This document shows positions 12,301 through 27,000 of a stretch of 64,000 bases of DNA, piece after piece. The notes under the pieces are model-generated. The model worked only from the letters and a program-made list of their open reading frames with translations, was not told the origin of the DNA and made no database searches. Numbering within the stretch: the first letter of the stretch is position 1; the number at the start of each line of letters is the position of its first letter. The DNA comes from Branchiostoma floridae (taxonomy: Eukaryota; Chordata; Leptocardii; Amphioxiformes; Branchiostomatidae): assembly GCF_000003815.2 (NCBI RefSeq), contig NC_049989.1, positions 2,159,644 to 2,223,643 of the forward strand, read 5' to 3'. A program made the position numbers and the translations under genes.

Positions 12301-14718
12301 ACAGTAATCGTGGTTTCATCTGAAATGCCAGAGAAGTCCGCAGAGATTCCATAATCCTCAAGATATTCAAATGCAAACCTCAGAAAATTACCTCCCTCAA
12401 AAAGGATGGACCGCTACATACACAACTCTTTCTGCTGTGACTTGCAATGTTTCGAAACTGTAACGAAAGTGGTCCCCAGAGTAACAAAAGTTAGGGTAAA
12501 AAATTGTTTGTAAGTAAAGAAGGAATTGAACGATTGGAAAGTTGACACTTTCCAGCAAACAATATCACTACTAATCGGAGGATTAGGTGAGAACATGTCT
12601 CTTCCCATTTACCAGACAACAACATCTCTTAATTGGACAAAGAACTTGTTCAGAAATCTTTTAAGGTACAAAATGGATCGGTAGTTAATTACATTAGGTA
12701 CCGATTCGTGTGTATGGCAATATAAGATAGATTTGTAAGATAGATTTGTTGAAAGACAAGTAGGAAGCGAAGAAAACTTGGCTGTTTCCACCAAACTAGC
12801 TTATAAATACACATTCTGGGATAATACTAACATGCATGTTCTGAGGAGAACTTCTGGTTTGCAAGTTGTGTTAGTTTTGAGTTACATTGCAAGTAGAATT
12901 ACCAGGAGTATGGAACAGTGAACCCAGAAATGATCTTCTGAAACCCTTATCATCTCAGCTACCCGGAGGAATAGAAATAAATATCACACTTTAGAAATGC
13001 AAAATATACCCAAGAACATTGCAAACTGCCCTACATATGATAGAAACGGCTTAATCAAGAAAACTAGCATCCTATCTGCAGTCTGAGAAGACTTAACAAG
13101 ATGGAAAACACAAGAGTATAAATAGAAAGTTCAGATGGCCATGACTTCTGACGAAATGTCCTGAAATGTTTTTTTGCCGATTAGAAAGTTAGAAAGCAAA
13201 GGAATTCTACCTACTCATAGATCCATGGCACACAGCAGCAGTAACTAACGCTTCATTTGAATTTATAGTTTAGTAGAAATACAAATTTCACAGGCTTTGA
13301 ATAGAGAATAGATACATTAGATCTATGTATGTACATCAGATCTACATAAGAGTAGAAACTGCATTGTAGCAGAATAGACATAAATGACAGTGCGCCTTTA
13401 GACTGAATTGACTTTCTTCTGAAGCTGGTAAGAAGAGAATCAAGCAGGATTTACTTTTTTAATTGTCGTTCTAGACATCGTAGTCTGTAGGGTTTTTTTG
13501 GGGGGGGGGAGAGAAAAAAGGTGAAGTCTAATACAGAAGTGTATTGCAGTCGCGAAGGCTGCTTGATGTTTACGAGAGAGTAGACCACAATGTCTCACAC
13601 GACAGTTAACAAGAAACAAGTCTAAATCCCGCCTTAATTTTCTTTGACTAAAAGGTCGGCACAAACAGCTTTCATCAAAGAAATTGCTTTGGTCTAGTTT
13701 CTGATAAAAAGACCAATTGATTTGTGTTTGCGTTTGAAGACGGAACTTTTTGTGTCGCGAGGGCGACGCGTCGGGAAGTCGTCTTGGGTAGAACCCGGCG
13801 CGTGTGAGGGAGATAACGGGCAGGTCGGTGTCTCTAGTCTAACACGGAGTCCCGTCTTGCTTTTCTCAGAGTTCTCAGATCTGTTGGGACGTGTTTTGTC
13901 GCTGTCTGAGGTCGCTAGACAGTCCTAGACAATCCCGTATGTGGTACTATGTCTTTGTAGATTCGAAGCTGGTGTGTTACGAAGGCCGGTTATACAGACT
14001 ATACTTAAGGTTCCGATACCCGTGCTCAACACTATAAGCAAATATTTGGAAAGCCTGAGTACCATCCTCCGTAGTGACTACTGGCTCAATGCTTTCGCTG
14101 TGAGCCGGTTTGGACGTCTTTGTACTCCGATCAGCCGCTGGTGGACGAAAAAAACTAACAATATAGAAAGCCTAATAAAAGCGCATAAAAAGACGTTCAA
14201 AACAAGTCAGAGCCCTACCTCACATTGGAGAGTGTTCGTGCTCTACCCCAAAACCGATACACAAAGAAGCGAACAACAAGCAAACTCCCTAAGTATGAGG
14301 GGAATACTCAACATGGTCTTTTATGTAAAGCCTTCTTTACTGAGTGCAGAGAAAGGAAGTCAGAGAAGAAGACGAGCATGACAATATTCACATAGGACAG
14401 AACAAAAGAACTCGTAAAAGAAGACAACAAACTTCTTATGAATACGAGTCTTCATTGCGGTATCAAAGGAATACTTTAAGATGCAGTGTTTACTTGGTTA
14501 AGCATCTTAGATACCGAACCAGGGCTCGATGACTTACTCGTACAATTTTTGTGAAAGAAACTTAACTTTACCTACGATTTCAGAGAAATGTCTCTAATGG
14601 GATTTTTTATCGACGAAAGTTGTTTATTGGTAGAGATAATTTGGTTGGAGATGGTCACGACTTAATCCGTTAAACCAGACGAATAATTAGAAACTAATTT
14701 TCCTTTCTTTATCTCAAT
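12301..14718. other. Non-coding stretch upstream of the T-box gene
   Basis: Mostly AT-rich. A GC-richer block at about 13735-13830 could belong to a promoter or 5' untranslated exon of the T-box gene, but no initiator or splice evidence is decisive. A diverged copy of the gtgtgttacg...ggttata repeat is at 13968-14012. An open frame at 13941-14381 runs through that repeat and is not accepted as a gene. Confidence 0.4.
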
Positions 14719-14967
14719 TCTGACGGTGCTGTAAACGATTTGGTTTCTCTCTCGACAGAGAAGTTTATCCATAATGTACGTAGGAACATCAGGTAGATGT
14801 ATGTAGATGTATGTCATGTAGTCTAGCTTTATATACTTTTTTCACGTTATCGTATCTATGTATCCCTTTGCAATTAGCCTTTAGTTCGCAAACAAAGTTA
14901 AAGTTATCTCAGTTTCTGACAGTGGTGTCAACGATTTGGTTTCTCTCTCGACAGAGAAGTTTATCCA
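14719..14967 (+). repeat. Duplicated ~53 bp segment just upstream of the T-box start codon
   Basis: The segment with acgatttggtttctctctcg followed by acagagaagtttatcca occurs at 14719-14771 and again at 14914-14967, a spacing of 196 bp. The second copy ends 6 bases before the ATG at 14974. Each copy contains a pyrimidine tract followed by cag, so each could act as a 3' splice site for a 5' untranslated exon (inference). Between them, 14853-14910 matches a dispersed repeat also at 20447-20510. Confidence 0.75.
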
Positions 14968-14973
14968 GTATCG

Positions 14974-15087
14974 ATGTCTGGGGATTTGAAGGAGTCCGTC
15001 GGGGATGAGCGGCCGAGGCAGCGGGAGCCGGACAGGAAGGACGACGGGCCGCCAGGCGCCGACGACCGGACGGACGGAGTCCCTGAG
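14974..15087 (+). CDS. Tbx4/5: Tbx4/5 coding exon 1
   Basis: Thirty-eight codons, charged and rich in Asp, Arg, Gly and Pro, with no domain; this is the poorly conserved N-terminal lead. It ends GAG|GTCCGT. The C at donor position +3 is unusual, so this is the weakest splice site of the gene. The phase-0 end fits the phase-0 start of exon 2. The open frame continues into the intron as far as 15348, which is why a longer exon might be predicted; the later part overlaps a MITE. Confidence 0.75.
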
Positions 15088-18000
15088 GTCCGTATAGCGC
15101 CAACGTGCGAGAGATTGCTCCTTCTTGCCTTCTTCGCAGACCTTCTAGGTGTAGCTGGCGTTTACTTTTTTTTGAGAGTACTGATTTGCGATTTTCAATA
15201 TGAGTCAGGTTCTGAAAAGCCGCCTAGGTATGCGACAACGAGCTTATCGAGCGAAGAGCATAGTGTAGTTTTTCTTGACAGTACGACGGGACCATATCCT
15301 GATATTGTCTCACGTTTAGACAGGTCTGTACTTGTTGAGAATGACTAAGAATAATCAATCTTGGGATGCATAGCATCACAACTTGGCCCATGTTGAAAAT
15401 CGCCTCAAAATAAACGCCGTCTGCACCTGGAACGTCTGGGAAGGTGGATAGGAAATTCCGTTGCACTTATGATGTCTTATTTGGTACAAGTTGATGGCTT
15501 TCAATTCTTCACTTCTCATGACAATAATCCTACTTGTAACTACAGAGAGAATAACGAACCAAAGACAAATTGTCACGAAAGCTTTTTAAACTTTTACCAT
15601 AACTGCTTCCTTTGAGAACAATGTAGCAATTCAATTGACGATGTAACAATTCAATGGACTTTTTACAAATGAGGGATATACATTCATCATATCAATGGTA
15701 AAGTAATGAGAACATTGCCGTCAGCTTTTCTACGACTACCTGACGTCTAGCCTTACTTAAGACGCCTGGTGCACAGCATAGACAACAAGTTAGCCTCTTG
15801 CCTCAGGGGACCGTTCGACCTAAAAGTGACCCTTATGTGAACTCTCCTTAAATCTCCTAAGACGATCTCATCTTGAGAACGACAATGTTACAAAGTCACT
15901 GAGAAACTTCCCAACTTCGCAAAACATGCAAACGAGCGGGGGACCAAAAGTAGCTACCACAAGTGACCTCCATAGAGTTCTAAGGCTTTCGACATAGCCT
16001 ACTATCAAACATAATATAACATTGTTGTGTGCTACGGCAGATCCAGGACAATACCAAACCTAACAATTTTTCCATAATCTTTTTTTTATAATCTTTCACA
16101 CTATGAGTGAAATAAGTATAAATTTTGTACATATTAGGCTAAAAGACTACAAAGGTTGGGTGATCGCAAGAGAACGTTAGTAGGGAGGTAAAATTCAGTG
16201 TTGAGACACAAGTCTTTGACATGTCTGTTGTATTGTGCAGGGCCAGATCCCTGGAATTCCAGGATATGCCGAATTTACAACTGAGGCCCGAAACGGCCAG
16301 ATAGCGTACACATGCCCAGTGTCCGGCGGGCACTTGTTGTTCCGCTCAAGTCATATTTCCATAATGCTCAAAATTGGCTGATTTTGTTGTAAGTTTACAT
16401 AGATATCAACTTTGGTGATAATACCCTTGTCACATTTGGCGAAAATCGATCGGACGACGATTCTGCGGCAATCGCCCGAGCCTCGCTTATGATAAAAACT
16501 TTATTGCACAACAATTGTACAAAGTATGGCTTATATGTGACAGGGACGGTTTTCAGGTGAAAAATACGCGCAGCCCTCTGTCGATCTTAAATATCAGATC
16601 TTCCATCGATACGCCCGAAGATCGTGGATAATGTGACAGGGGTATTAGCAACAGTTATACTTCAGTACTCATGTATGACTACAAAGTCTTATATTCTCTA
16701 GAATGCAATAGTTTATTAACGACATTCTTTTTGATAACCTTACATGTTGCACAGTTGCAAAATTCTAATTCTTATCAAACTTAAGTCATAATCGTAATTT
16801 TTCTTCATTTTATGTACTAGTAGGTTGTAGATAGAAGCGAACCGTTTGCGAAGTTTAGTTCTTAAAACACTTTGTCATTCAATCATTCTTTCTATCAAAT
16901 CCTTGCCTCAGTTTCAGAAAGTTTCTCAAGGGTGATGAACAGAAAGACGCCGAATTTAGTTCCTAACACTCTAAACCACACTTAGACCCAATACTAACAC
17001 GGGCAAATCAGACAAACTCGATCCAACATCCTAACCCTAACCAAATATCTGGCTAAGTTGACCAGGTCCAGGGTGTTGGGTCGAGTTGACAAGAACCTGA
17101 CAGGGTCGAGTTTGTAAAGGACCGAGTCTCTCAACTAAAGACCGGAGTTTTTGTCGTATATAATTCCCCCAGGGAAGGGACGCGTGGGCAAAGATAAACA
17201 CAGTAAGCATACAGTTCACTAATGGGCGATATCAGCACAGCCTCGCAGGTTATCAGTTCTGTTAGCAAAACAGGGGCCCAAACACACACGCCATAAAATA
17301 GATAATCATAACGAAGGAATTTGATTGCAGAGAATTTGGTCTGCTTTCAGGATATTTGTGTTTAGTGTTGCCTCTCCCTTGAGATGTTCTTTTTTAGAAC
17401 GCATGGTCTACATTGTGTGCACAAATGCAAGAGCTTAACAGTAAATATTATGCAGTGTTTGTAAATATCATGATATGTCCAAATTAAAAAGTTTGTCAAA
17501 TATCATGTTTTTGACTTGTCCGTATTAACAAACGTTTGATTACCAGAGAGTTACTATGTGTCGATACGCCTAAACAATACGACTTTTTATGTGAACAAAA
17601 CTTACTTTTTATAAAGTTCTTGTCATCTCCAAGAATGTACATTGGAGCATTCTTACTTATGGTTATGATATCATGGCTTTCTTACAATTGCCTACTGACA
17701 TTTTCTTTTTCTTAAGGGTTTGGAAGACGTGAAGGTGGAATTACAAGACGCAGGTCTGTGGCAGAGATTTCACAAGGCTGGAACAGAAATGATCATAACG
17801 AAGGCTGGGAGGTACGTACAATCATTTCTTCTTCACATCGCACCTAGGTCAAGTACATTCAAAATCAACTGTAAACAACGGTCATTTTTTGGGACTTTTC
17901 TCTTTGTATGTGCTGAAAGAAGAGATAGCAACAACTCTTACCCGTAGTCTAAAGGGTGGTCACTATTATAAAACTACAAAAGGGTTGCTTCTTTGAGCGA

Positions 18001-21000
18001 AAAGCTACAGTTAGTTGGCGCGACGTCGGCTTAGAAAGTTTCCGTCCATTGCGCCAAGGGCGCCCCACAAATCAGGGCCCGGTCACTTTCGTCCTAGCTT
18101 TTCGGCAACAAATTTAGACAATTTTTGGAACAGTCTTGACTGTGTTGTATAAACTTGTGACGAAGAAAGTTGCCGTGGGTCCTATCAACTGCTAGTTCTC
18201 TATAAACGACTTATTGAAAATCTTACGTAAAAAAATCTTACAACAGAAGAGGTTGTCTGTAACAGAGAAGACAGAAGCTATGTACAGTATTTCAGTTTCT
18301 TTGTGCCGGAGAAATTCCCCTATCTCTTTTTGACAAGCACAATGAACAATGGACCACGGCTTAACGTCTCATCCTAGTGACTGCAATCCTTCCCGGTAGC
18401 GTGCACGTCGGGATTCGAACTCACGACTCCTTGGTCCAGAAGCAGGGCCGCTAACCACTGAACTACCCAGGCGGCCGTCTAGTTTTCTCTCCACTTCCCT
18501 CGTGCCCAGATGTCGAGCCAAACCAAGATCGATTTCACAAAGAGTGAAAGAGAAAGCTGATAGGTAATTTAAACATGTTATCGATGTTGTTTCTGGCGGA
18601 GTTAATAACTATCGCCCGTATTAACAACGTGGGAATTGGTCGCCAATGGACCGGTACTACACAAACTTGCCGATCGATGCACCACCGCGCTGCAAGTTGG
18701 CGCATTAAAATGCATGGAGGAACAGTCCGGAGTGGATTTATCTCGATTCCGTCTTGCTTCTAGCTAATCATGCGGTGATAGAGTATAATTGGTTACCCCA
18801 ACTTTCAGCGTAGACGCTCACAGACCCAGCTGAGGTCCACGGTCCGTGCTATCGGGCCGAATCGGAGACACGGGGTCTGTTTGACACGGCGAAAAGTTCT
18901 TCAACAGACAAAGAGATAAGCTTTCTTTTTGATTGAATAAAAAATAAGAAAGAACGTACGACGGAAAAGTCATACCTTGACATTTTTGTCTTTAACCTTG
19001 TTTCCAAAATTAATGAAGGTTTTTTCTTTTTATGTAAAAAGGTGGAAACTAGACGAGCGTCGGGTACATAGACTTGTGCCTTTACTGCTGACTATTTCAA
19101 CGAAGAGATAGCAGAAACTAGTTGTATAAAACGTAAACACAGTTCAATATATACATATATACACAGGGCAGTACTAAGAAGAGCCACCAACTATCGTAGT
19201 TGAAATCCCTGTTTCGCTTGTGAGTTTTGTGTGGACGTTAGTCGGCGTACATCTTCCCTGTACAAGCTCAACCGTGTTGTTTACACTTTTACAGAAACAG
19301 ATCAAATTTTATCAATTGGAAAGAAAAGCAGGCCCGTGTGATGTCATTACTCTGTTTGAACCTCTCTCTTTCTTCCTCATTTTGTTATCTGCAAGCACAG
19401 ACCACCCGGTAAAGTGAGACTGAAAAACTACTTCATTTCGGCTCCTCTTTACATATACTAATCAAATGCACACTACGTAATATCTTATCAATACAGGAGC
19501 AAACTATAAAAGATTTTGTAAATTTTGGCACAATTCTATCAAAACTGAATACCACCTTGTCATGGAATGCTCTAGATATGATTTCTTATGCAACAAGTTA
19601 TTCACAGTTGTACAGATTTAATGTTCCAAGATATGCCATGTAGATCTGTATGTAGCTAATGGCTGTGACAACTCTCACAATGCAAGAATAGACAAATATA
19701 AAAGATTGATTTGTTATTAGAAATTTACTGAAACCCACGCTTGATTGAAACAATCTATTGCGGATTTACTCATGTTAGCCTTTATTGTTTTAACAAAACG
19801 TACTTAAAAGTAAGTAGAATTGTAAGGTCTATTCTACATTACTATTTTGTAGTTGACTTTGCAAAAATCAGTGTACTTTTCACGCGTCAATAAACTTCTT
19901 TCTTTTATCAAAAATCCAAATGTACAACTGTCATATTTTTCTAACATTGTTATTTCTACCTACTCAAAAGACATAAAACAAAATAAGTGGACAAGACAAT
20001 GTATCAAAATACTTAAGGCGGGTAATTTGCATTCACGCCACTACATGTACAACATGAGGAAATTGTATAAAACAATCAACCTTCTGCACAATAATAGATA
20101 CAAAAACAGTTAAGCGCAAGACCACACTCCCCATAGGATAAGGAGACTAGATAGCCAAAAACGATGTGTTGCCATTTTGTGATATCGGGTGAAGTGTAGT
20201 ACCACGCAAAATTAAAAGTTAGCGTTGTCAAGTAAGGCATTTAACCTAACAGTGTGTTCCAGAACTTCAGACAGCTTCCAGAAGAGGTCTAACCGTTTGT
20301 ATTAAACTATATTTCTACTTAAATCACAAAACCCAATCTATTCATTAGTCACTGTCTCCAAAGAAGAAGTCAACCCTCACACTAATGTACGCAGAGGCAT
20401 CAGAAAGATATATAGTGTAGACGTTTTGGACCCTTTTTTAGGTTATCGTACCTGTGTAACCCTTGGCAATTAGCCCTCGGGTATGAGTTCACAAACAAAG
20501 TTAAAGTTGTTTATTTGAAAGATGTTCATAAAATGGTTTGGCGGGAGAAAACATCCCAAAGCAAACCCCATTAGTGGTTAGTAACATAGACACAAATCAG
20601 TCGTAGCCAGGGCATTGACTTAGCTCAATCAGTGCTTATAGAGATATAAAGAAAAGTTCTTCACTACTATGGTTGAATGTGACAAATGTAGCAAGCTAGT
20701 CAAAACATTTTCTTATGGCCTTAAAAGAACAGACACACTGCAACGTGCCAAGGATTGGAATAACGGATTATGTTATTTTTCATTCAAATTCGTTAAAATT
20801 GGCTGGTTGCGCTGCTTTTCAAGTCATTTTTAGAGGATCGTTGCTCTTAACTCACGTAAATTATGATAAGATAGATTTTGATAATGTATCAATTTTTATG
20901 GCTGGAATATAAAAGTCTGTGCTCGTGCAACGTATAGCTTCATCTTGTGGTGCGACAATTGTAAGTCCAACCTCTCCCCTCACCCGTCCCTTTGTTCATT

Positions 21001-24000
21001 AAAGAGTTCAAACTTGGGCCATCCGATCAGCTTGTTTCGTTTAGAACCGTCGTGGGAACGCATCGAAGTTTATCAGCCGCAAAGAAACGCAGGTCCCCGA
21101 GTGCCTCTGCCGGCCTGACCACTTGCCGCCCTCCTCTAATGTTATAATTCAAACAGACAGACCGTTTTTTCTTCAATCTCCTTATTTTCGGTATACATGT
21201 ATAAGGGTTCACGGGAAATACTTGAGCAATTTGAATGGGAAGTATGAAAGAAACGCAGGTCCCCGTGTGCCTCAGTTGACAGTTGGTCTGACCACTTGCC
21301 GCTCTCATCTGAGGTTATAATTCAAACAGACAGACCGTTTTTTCTCGATCTCATTCATTTTGTATACATGTATATAGGGCACATCGATGAAGGTTAGACA
21401 TCCAGGTAATAAGATACGCCAAAAAGCAGTTACTCAAGCAACTGGATATGATTTTGGACACGGTCAGACATTTCAACTAGCATCCACTAGTTTTCGTCAA
21501 TGACACCGAAGAGATTTTGTTGGAGAGGGTTCTTATATCCTAGCTGTGAATTGATATGTAAAAGAGACCTTAAAAATTTAGTTGAAGAACTTGTTTATCC
21601 TAACTTTGAATTAGTATGCAAAAAGGAAAGGAAGATAGATTTTCAATAGTCCAAAAGTTACAAAGGTAAGACAAATTAAGACTATTGTATGTTGATTAAA
21701 ATGAGCTACTCAGCTCCTGTTGTTTGAACCATGTACATAGGGTTCACGGGAAATACTTGAGCAATTTGAATGGGAAGTATCAAACGTTTCCCACGAGATG
21801 GGATCTGCTAGGGCCCGGCAGGGTGGTCTAGAACCAGGCCTTTTCCATGGGGCGGATATTTTCTATGTGGTTAGACGCCTCGAGGCGCCTGGACGCCAGT
21901 CTTCACCGCAGGCGTATAGTTCGGGATAATTTGATATAGCTTGAGATAAAAGCATGTTTCAACGATACTGGCGTTGGAATAACCATAGTTTTGCAAGGTA
22001 ACAGTAACTCAAGCAACTGCATAAATGTTGGAAAATACAACTGACGGAAGGTAGTGGGTGCTACCAGAAAGGCCTGATCGTTTCAAAAGTCTATCTTGTT
22101 GCTTGAGTAACTTTTAACTTGTGTACCTTATTGCCTGGATGTGTAACCTTGATAGACGAATTTAGGGTTAATGTCTGATAAATCGTTGAATGTGATATGC
22201 TTGTAACTAGAACCGCCTTGTGTGTGGTGTGTTGTTACACCACGGCTCTACCAGAGCCATACGTCGCTGAAAATAGTAGAAATTTACCGACTAGACTGAA
22301 TGAAATGCAAGTTTTCAACTTAGTAAGAAATGTGTCCCTTCCCGCGGCGGATTGACTCTAAAAAGCCACTGATTAATGATTAAGCAACAGTCAGTTTCCA
22401 ACAGTTTCGTATGCATGTTCATCTTCGTTTTCTCGTAGAAAGGTAGACGACAGTATGAAAACTTCACCGTGCCTCCTACAAGTTTGTCAACAGCTTTGTT
22501 CGGCGATTGTTGATGTGGCCTTAAAGCGCTATTATTCTGATAGAAAACAGGTCGTGCTTTTTCCTAAGATACAACAGGTAGCTACATGGACGTCTTGCGG
22601 CTTATCATCTCTATACGTTAGTTGAGGGCAAAAAACACACAAAAAGTTCCAGTTAGTCGGTGGCAAAAAAGAACAGACTGTGTCCAACAGCAATAACAAA
22701 GTGAATATTCGAACAAGATTAATTTTGACGATCCCTCGTGTAGTGCGTATGTGGAAATTGCTTTCTTCCCAGCCTACTGACCCATTTACAAAGTATTTTA
22801 ACAGTTGATGAATCTATTTTGGAGCAGCTCAGAAACTAATGCAAATATTGCATTCGAATTCGGAAATGTTGGCACGAGGTAGAAAATATTCAGAACGTGA
22901 AGAAGGGTTAAGGATTTGAACCTGTTTAAAACAGTTACTTACAAGTACAAAAATATGAAAAAAATGTTAGAAAAGAAAACAACAGGCACCCACGCGGTTA
23001 GGTGGAATCGACTCTATGTGTATCACAAAGTCCAGGTTTTGAACTTTTTAGGAAGTAAATGTCCTGTGCCCACGAAGATTGTTTTCGTTGCTGGGTTTTC
23101 TGTGTGGGTGGTGTATACATGTACATACAGATAATAAAGTCTTGTGACTTGAAAACAACATGGGCAAGTGATACCAAGAGTGTAGAATATTGACGTTTTT
23201 GACGCACTTTTGATCAAAAACAGGAAACGGTTACAACTTTAGTGACGCACGGTTTTACAGTACCGAGATTACACCAGAAGTTATTGGCGTCCGTCCGCAA
23301 AATCCATTTCTTGGAAATGTTGCTTAATCAGCAGAGTTCAAGATACCAAAACCTAGAGAACTTGTGGTGACCTTGTGGGTTACCTAACAAGAGATAGAAG
23401 AGCTTTATTTATTAAACAAAAAGTACAGTTATTTTCGTACTGTCAACTGCAACATACAAAATAAATTTTAGAATTCTACGTACTTTTTTATTTATTTATT
23501 TATTTCATCTTGAAACAGATGGGTAGCCCCTACAACAGTGCATAGTTGATTTCCAAGGGGGCCCACCAAACATACATGTAAATAACAGATACAGGACAGA
23601 ACGTGGTAACAATCAGTCAAACTTTGAACACCCAGGGACAACATACAGTACAGAAAACATAAAACCGGTGCGTCAAAACATAATCAGTGTCCATACTCAA
23701 GTCGAAAACGTTCCAAGGTCAAAATCAATATAAAATACTGTACCGTATGTACTAAGTGATATGTCCTAATATGAGCACAACACCAAGGGTCAATTGTGAT
23801 TTTGTTTTTTAATAACAATATTTCATATATTTACTTATTTTCTCATTGCGAGCATGGTCAAATCTAAAGATAATCGAGAGCAAGAACTTGAGACCGCTGT
23901 TCTTAGTCAAGATTTCTGTCTAGTCTACTTCAAAGAACGTATAGAGAAAATAGGATTAAAAAAAAGAAAACTGTATGTTTGTGAAAGTTTTCAAATGTAA

Positions 24001-27000
24001 CAAAAATGTATAACCAAATCTACGTATGGCATCGAATCTCTCGAAATCTGTTGCATGCAAACATAGAAATGAGAACAACTTATTACGTAGGACATCATAT
24101 CTAGAGCATTCCATGACAAGGGGATATTTGTTGAAATAGTCTCTTAAAATTACTGATGCGTTTTTCATAACGTTGAGTACTTCTATATCCGACTACTACT
24201 GTATCTGCGCGATTCAACCTCTGCTTGGAGAGTAAACGTTGAGTACCACACAAGGAACAAAACAATTTTCTCCAAAACTGTACCAGTTGTCAAAGTAGTA
24301 GTGAAAGCCTGAACGTTGTTTCCTGGCTTCTTTAATTCCGTGCACAACTTACCACAGGCCCGGCTATCAGAGTCGGCTAACGGCACACATCCCTGGTGAT
24401 GGCACTTCGCGCCTCTACACCCGCGCAGCGCGGTAGACAAGACCACAGAAAAATAACCTGTGACCAAAAGCGCCGAGCTGTGGGATGAAGTGTGTATGGC
24501 CGAGCGTCGAGTCGGGCTCCACATGTATCTATAGACGCCATATCAGGCCAGATATCCACAGTACTGCACGCTTCTACACCCCGTATTCACACCACAGAAG
24601 AGAAATCATAGCCTAGCACGGATGTTGGTGAAGTGTCATCTTATCCTATAGAACAGTACTCTCATAGTAAAGATTCGGATTTGACTGTTTTTGACGTGCT
24701 TTTAGGCGTTTTAGTTGGGCTTTTATTTTGTACCGTTTTCTTTATATTTGGCAGCGAGACATAAAGAACACAGTACAAAATAAAAAGGTTGATAAAAACG
24801 CCTAAAACACGTCAAAAACAGCCTGGGTAGAACCTTTGCATGGAGAGTAGTTTTTAGCATTAGACGCGTAGTCCAACGATTGGCAATTTTACCTCTGGAC
24901 CAAAGGTTGGGAGTTCGAATCCCGGCTGTTGTCGGTTTCCCGATATTCCAACTACTGGAAAATTCTCAAGACGGCACGTTAAGCTGTGGTCCACTGTTCA
25001 TAGTTCTTGTCGAAAAGAGCTACTTAGGAGAATTTCCCCGGTACAATGAAGCTGTAAATACTGTACCTAGCGTCTGTCTTCTCTGTCACAGTAGTTCTTC
25101 CGTGAGCTAAACTGGATCAAGATCACTTTCACTAGTGAAAGTGAGTCTCCAAGGATGTGATTCTCTAATATAAGATAGTTCAATGGAAAGAGACGCACCA
25201 TAACTGAAACTGGCTTTTTATCTAGTCTACTATAAATTACAATGAACGTGTAGACAGAAAAAGGCGGAAAAAAGAAATAAGATTTTACTTAGAGAACGTA
25301 CATACAGGGTGCAAAAACAATAACAATGGACCATGATTACATTTTAATTATCTGTTAATGTTCGTATGTTACTGTTACTGTGAACTTTTAAAAACATTTC
25401 CCAGGGTTTCCCCTACCTTAAGAATCTTCCAACTGCATTTCTACTGCGAATATAGCCCATGAATCTCGGACACGGTGAGAGTTTTCGAAACGGCTGTGTC
25501 ACTGCACAGTGTTGCGGTTGATCGTTTACAACCTCAGAGGAATATACAAATAACTTGGAAAACCTCTTGAAGGCAACCGGGCAAAATCAAAGTTTGTCGC
25601 TACAAAATCGTCTCAGAAAAAAAAACCCAGAGAGGATACATCAACTTTCAAATTTGCGTACTTTTGTGACTCATGCAATCGTAGGTTCAAACACGAATTT
25701 TTACAATGCTTTTTACAATGTAAATATAAAGTCTAATCAAGATAATTGGCAAACAGTACAGACCCTTCTAATCCGTGTGTCGGGACCTGAACAAGATATC
25801 CCTATATATTCTGATTGTCAGTATGCTGTACTAGCAAGGATTTTAAATAACCTCCTACTGGTACTGGACTCTACCAGGCCATCCTACAGTATAAATATTG
25901 GAGTTCGACTTTTTGGCCAAGAAAGTCAGTCTGCGTGAAGGTACTATTGGCAAATTTTCTCCCTATGGTGATCGGCAAATTAGTTTCCCTATAGCCAGCC
26001 TAGAGAGTAGAGACTAACGTTGTATCAAGGCGCGTGTGTGAGACAAGTCGTACCTCAATGGCAGGGGCCTCACCGAGGCTGAAGCGTCCTTTCCCGCGGA
26101 CTTGTATCAAGATTTCGCGGCTCGACCACTTCCCTGCCATTGTCGGACGGTTCAAGTCCAACATACAACACAAGGATTACTCCAGTCTGCAAGGCTCCAT
26201 CCGGCCAAGTCCTTGATCCGGCAAAGCGAAAACCACGAATCTTGTGGCTGCCTATCACCAGGGTTTACCTTGTATTCCCTCAGACTAAAGAGTCGACTAG
26301 TACTCACTAACTGTAAGAGGTCATTTGTGAGAGACGAAGCGCAAAGACCCCGTCGCTGCCTCCCGACTTGGGATAGAACAGACGGCTGGACGTGGTTGAT
26401 ACAGCGCGGCGCCTGTCTGCTCCACACAGCCGCAGTTTCTACAGGACTTTGCCTCCCTCCCTGACACCGCCGCATAAATAACGAACGCTTCCCCAAACTT
26501 TTCTTCTTCAGAGACAGACGCTTCCTTCGTTCACTGTACACTGGACACGGTCTTTCATGCGCCATGCATTCGGTTTTGTTCTGAAGTACCAAAGTTCTGA
26601 AAAGGAAACTTCCTACTTCTCCAAGCAGAGGTTCGACTTTGGCTGTTTTTAACGTTTTTTTTGGGCTTTTTAGTCGGGCTTTTTATTTTGCCAGCTGGCC
26701 GACAAAAAGAAAATTTGCCGAAATAAAAAGTCCGACAATACGAGAATCGAACCTTTCCATCCAGAAGGGGAAAACAACAGAAATATCTCGACTATTTTTC
26801 CTGCCAATGTCTGCTTGTATATCAACTCTTTGTATTTTTGGTATGATGCTGTCTATATGTACTACTTCTTTGTCTATGGTGCTCTTTCTCACGAGCGCAT
26901 ACTAGCATTTTGCGCACTTAAATGTCCTTATATAGGTTGCTGTATGTTCGAACGTATTGGACAGAAATAAAGGCTTTGAACATTGACTTCTGCAAAAAAA

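Noticed and set aside
13941-14381. 146-codon plus-strand frame upstream of the T-box gene
   Set aside because: Starts inside a dispersed repeat shared with 9.2 and 41.9 kb; no domain and no convincing splice sites.
18399-18480. Functional tRNA gene
   Set aside because: Internal promoter boxes are present but acceptor and anticodon arms do not pair properly; fits a SINE.
25555-25938. 127-codon frame in intron 2
   Set aside because: No recognisable motif, and it lies inside a T-box intron without splice support.
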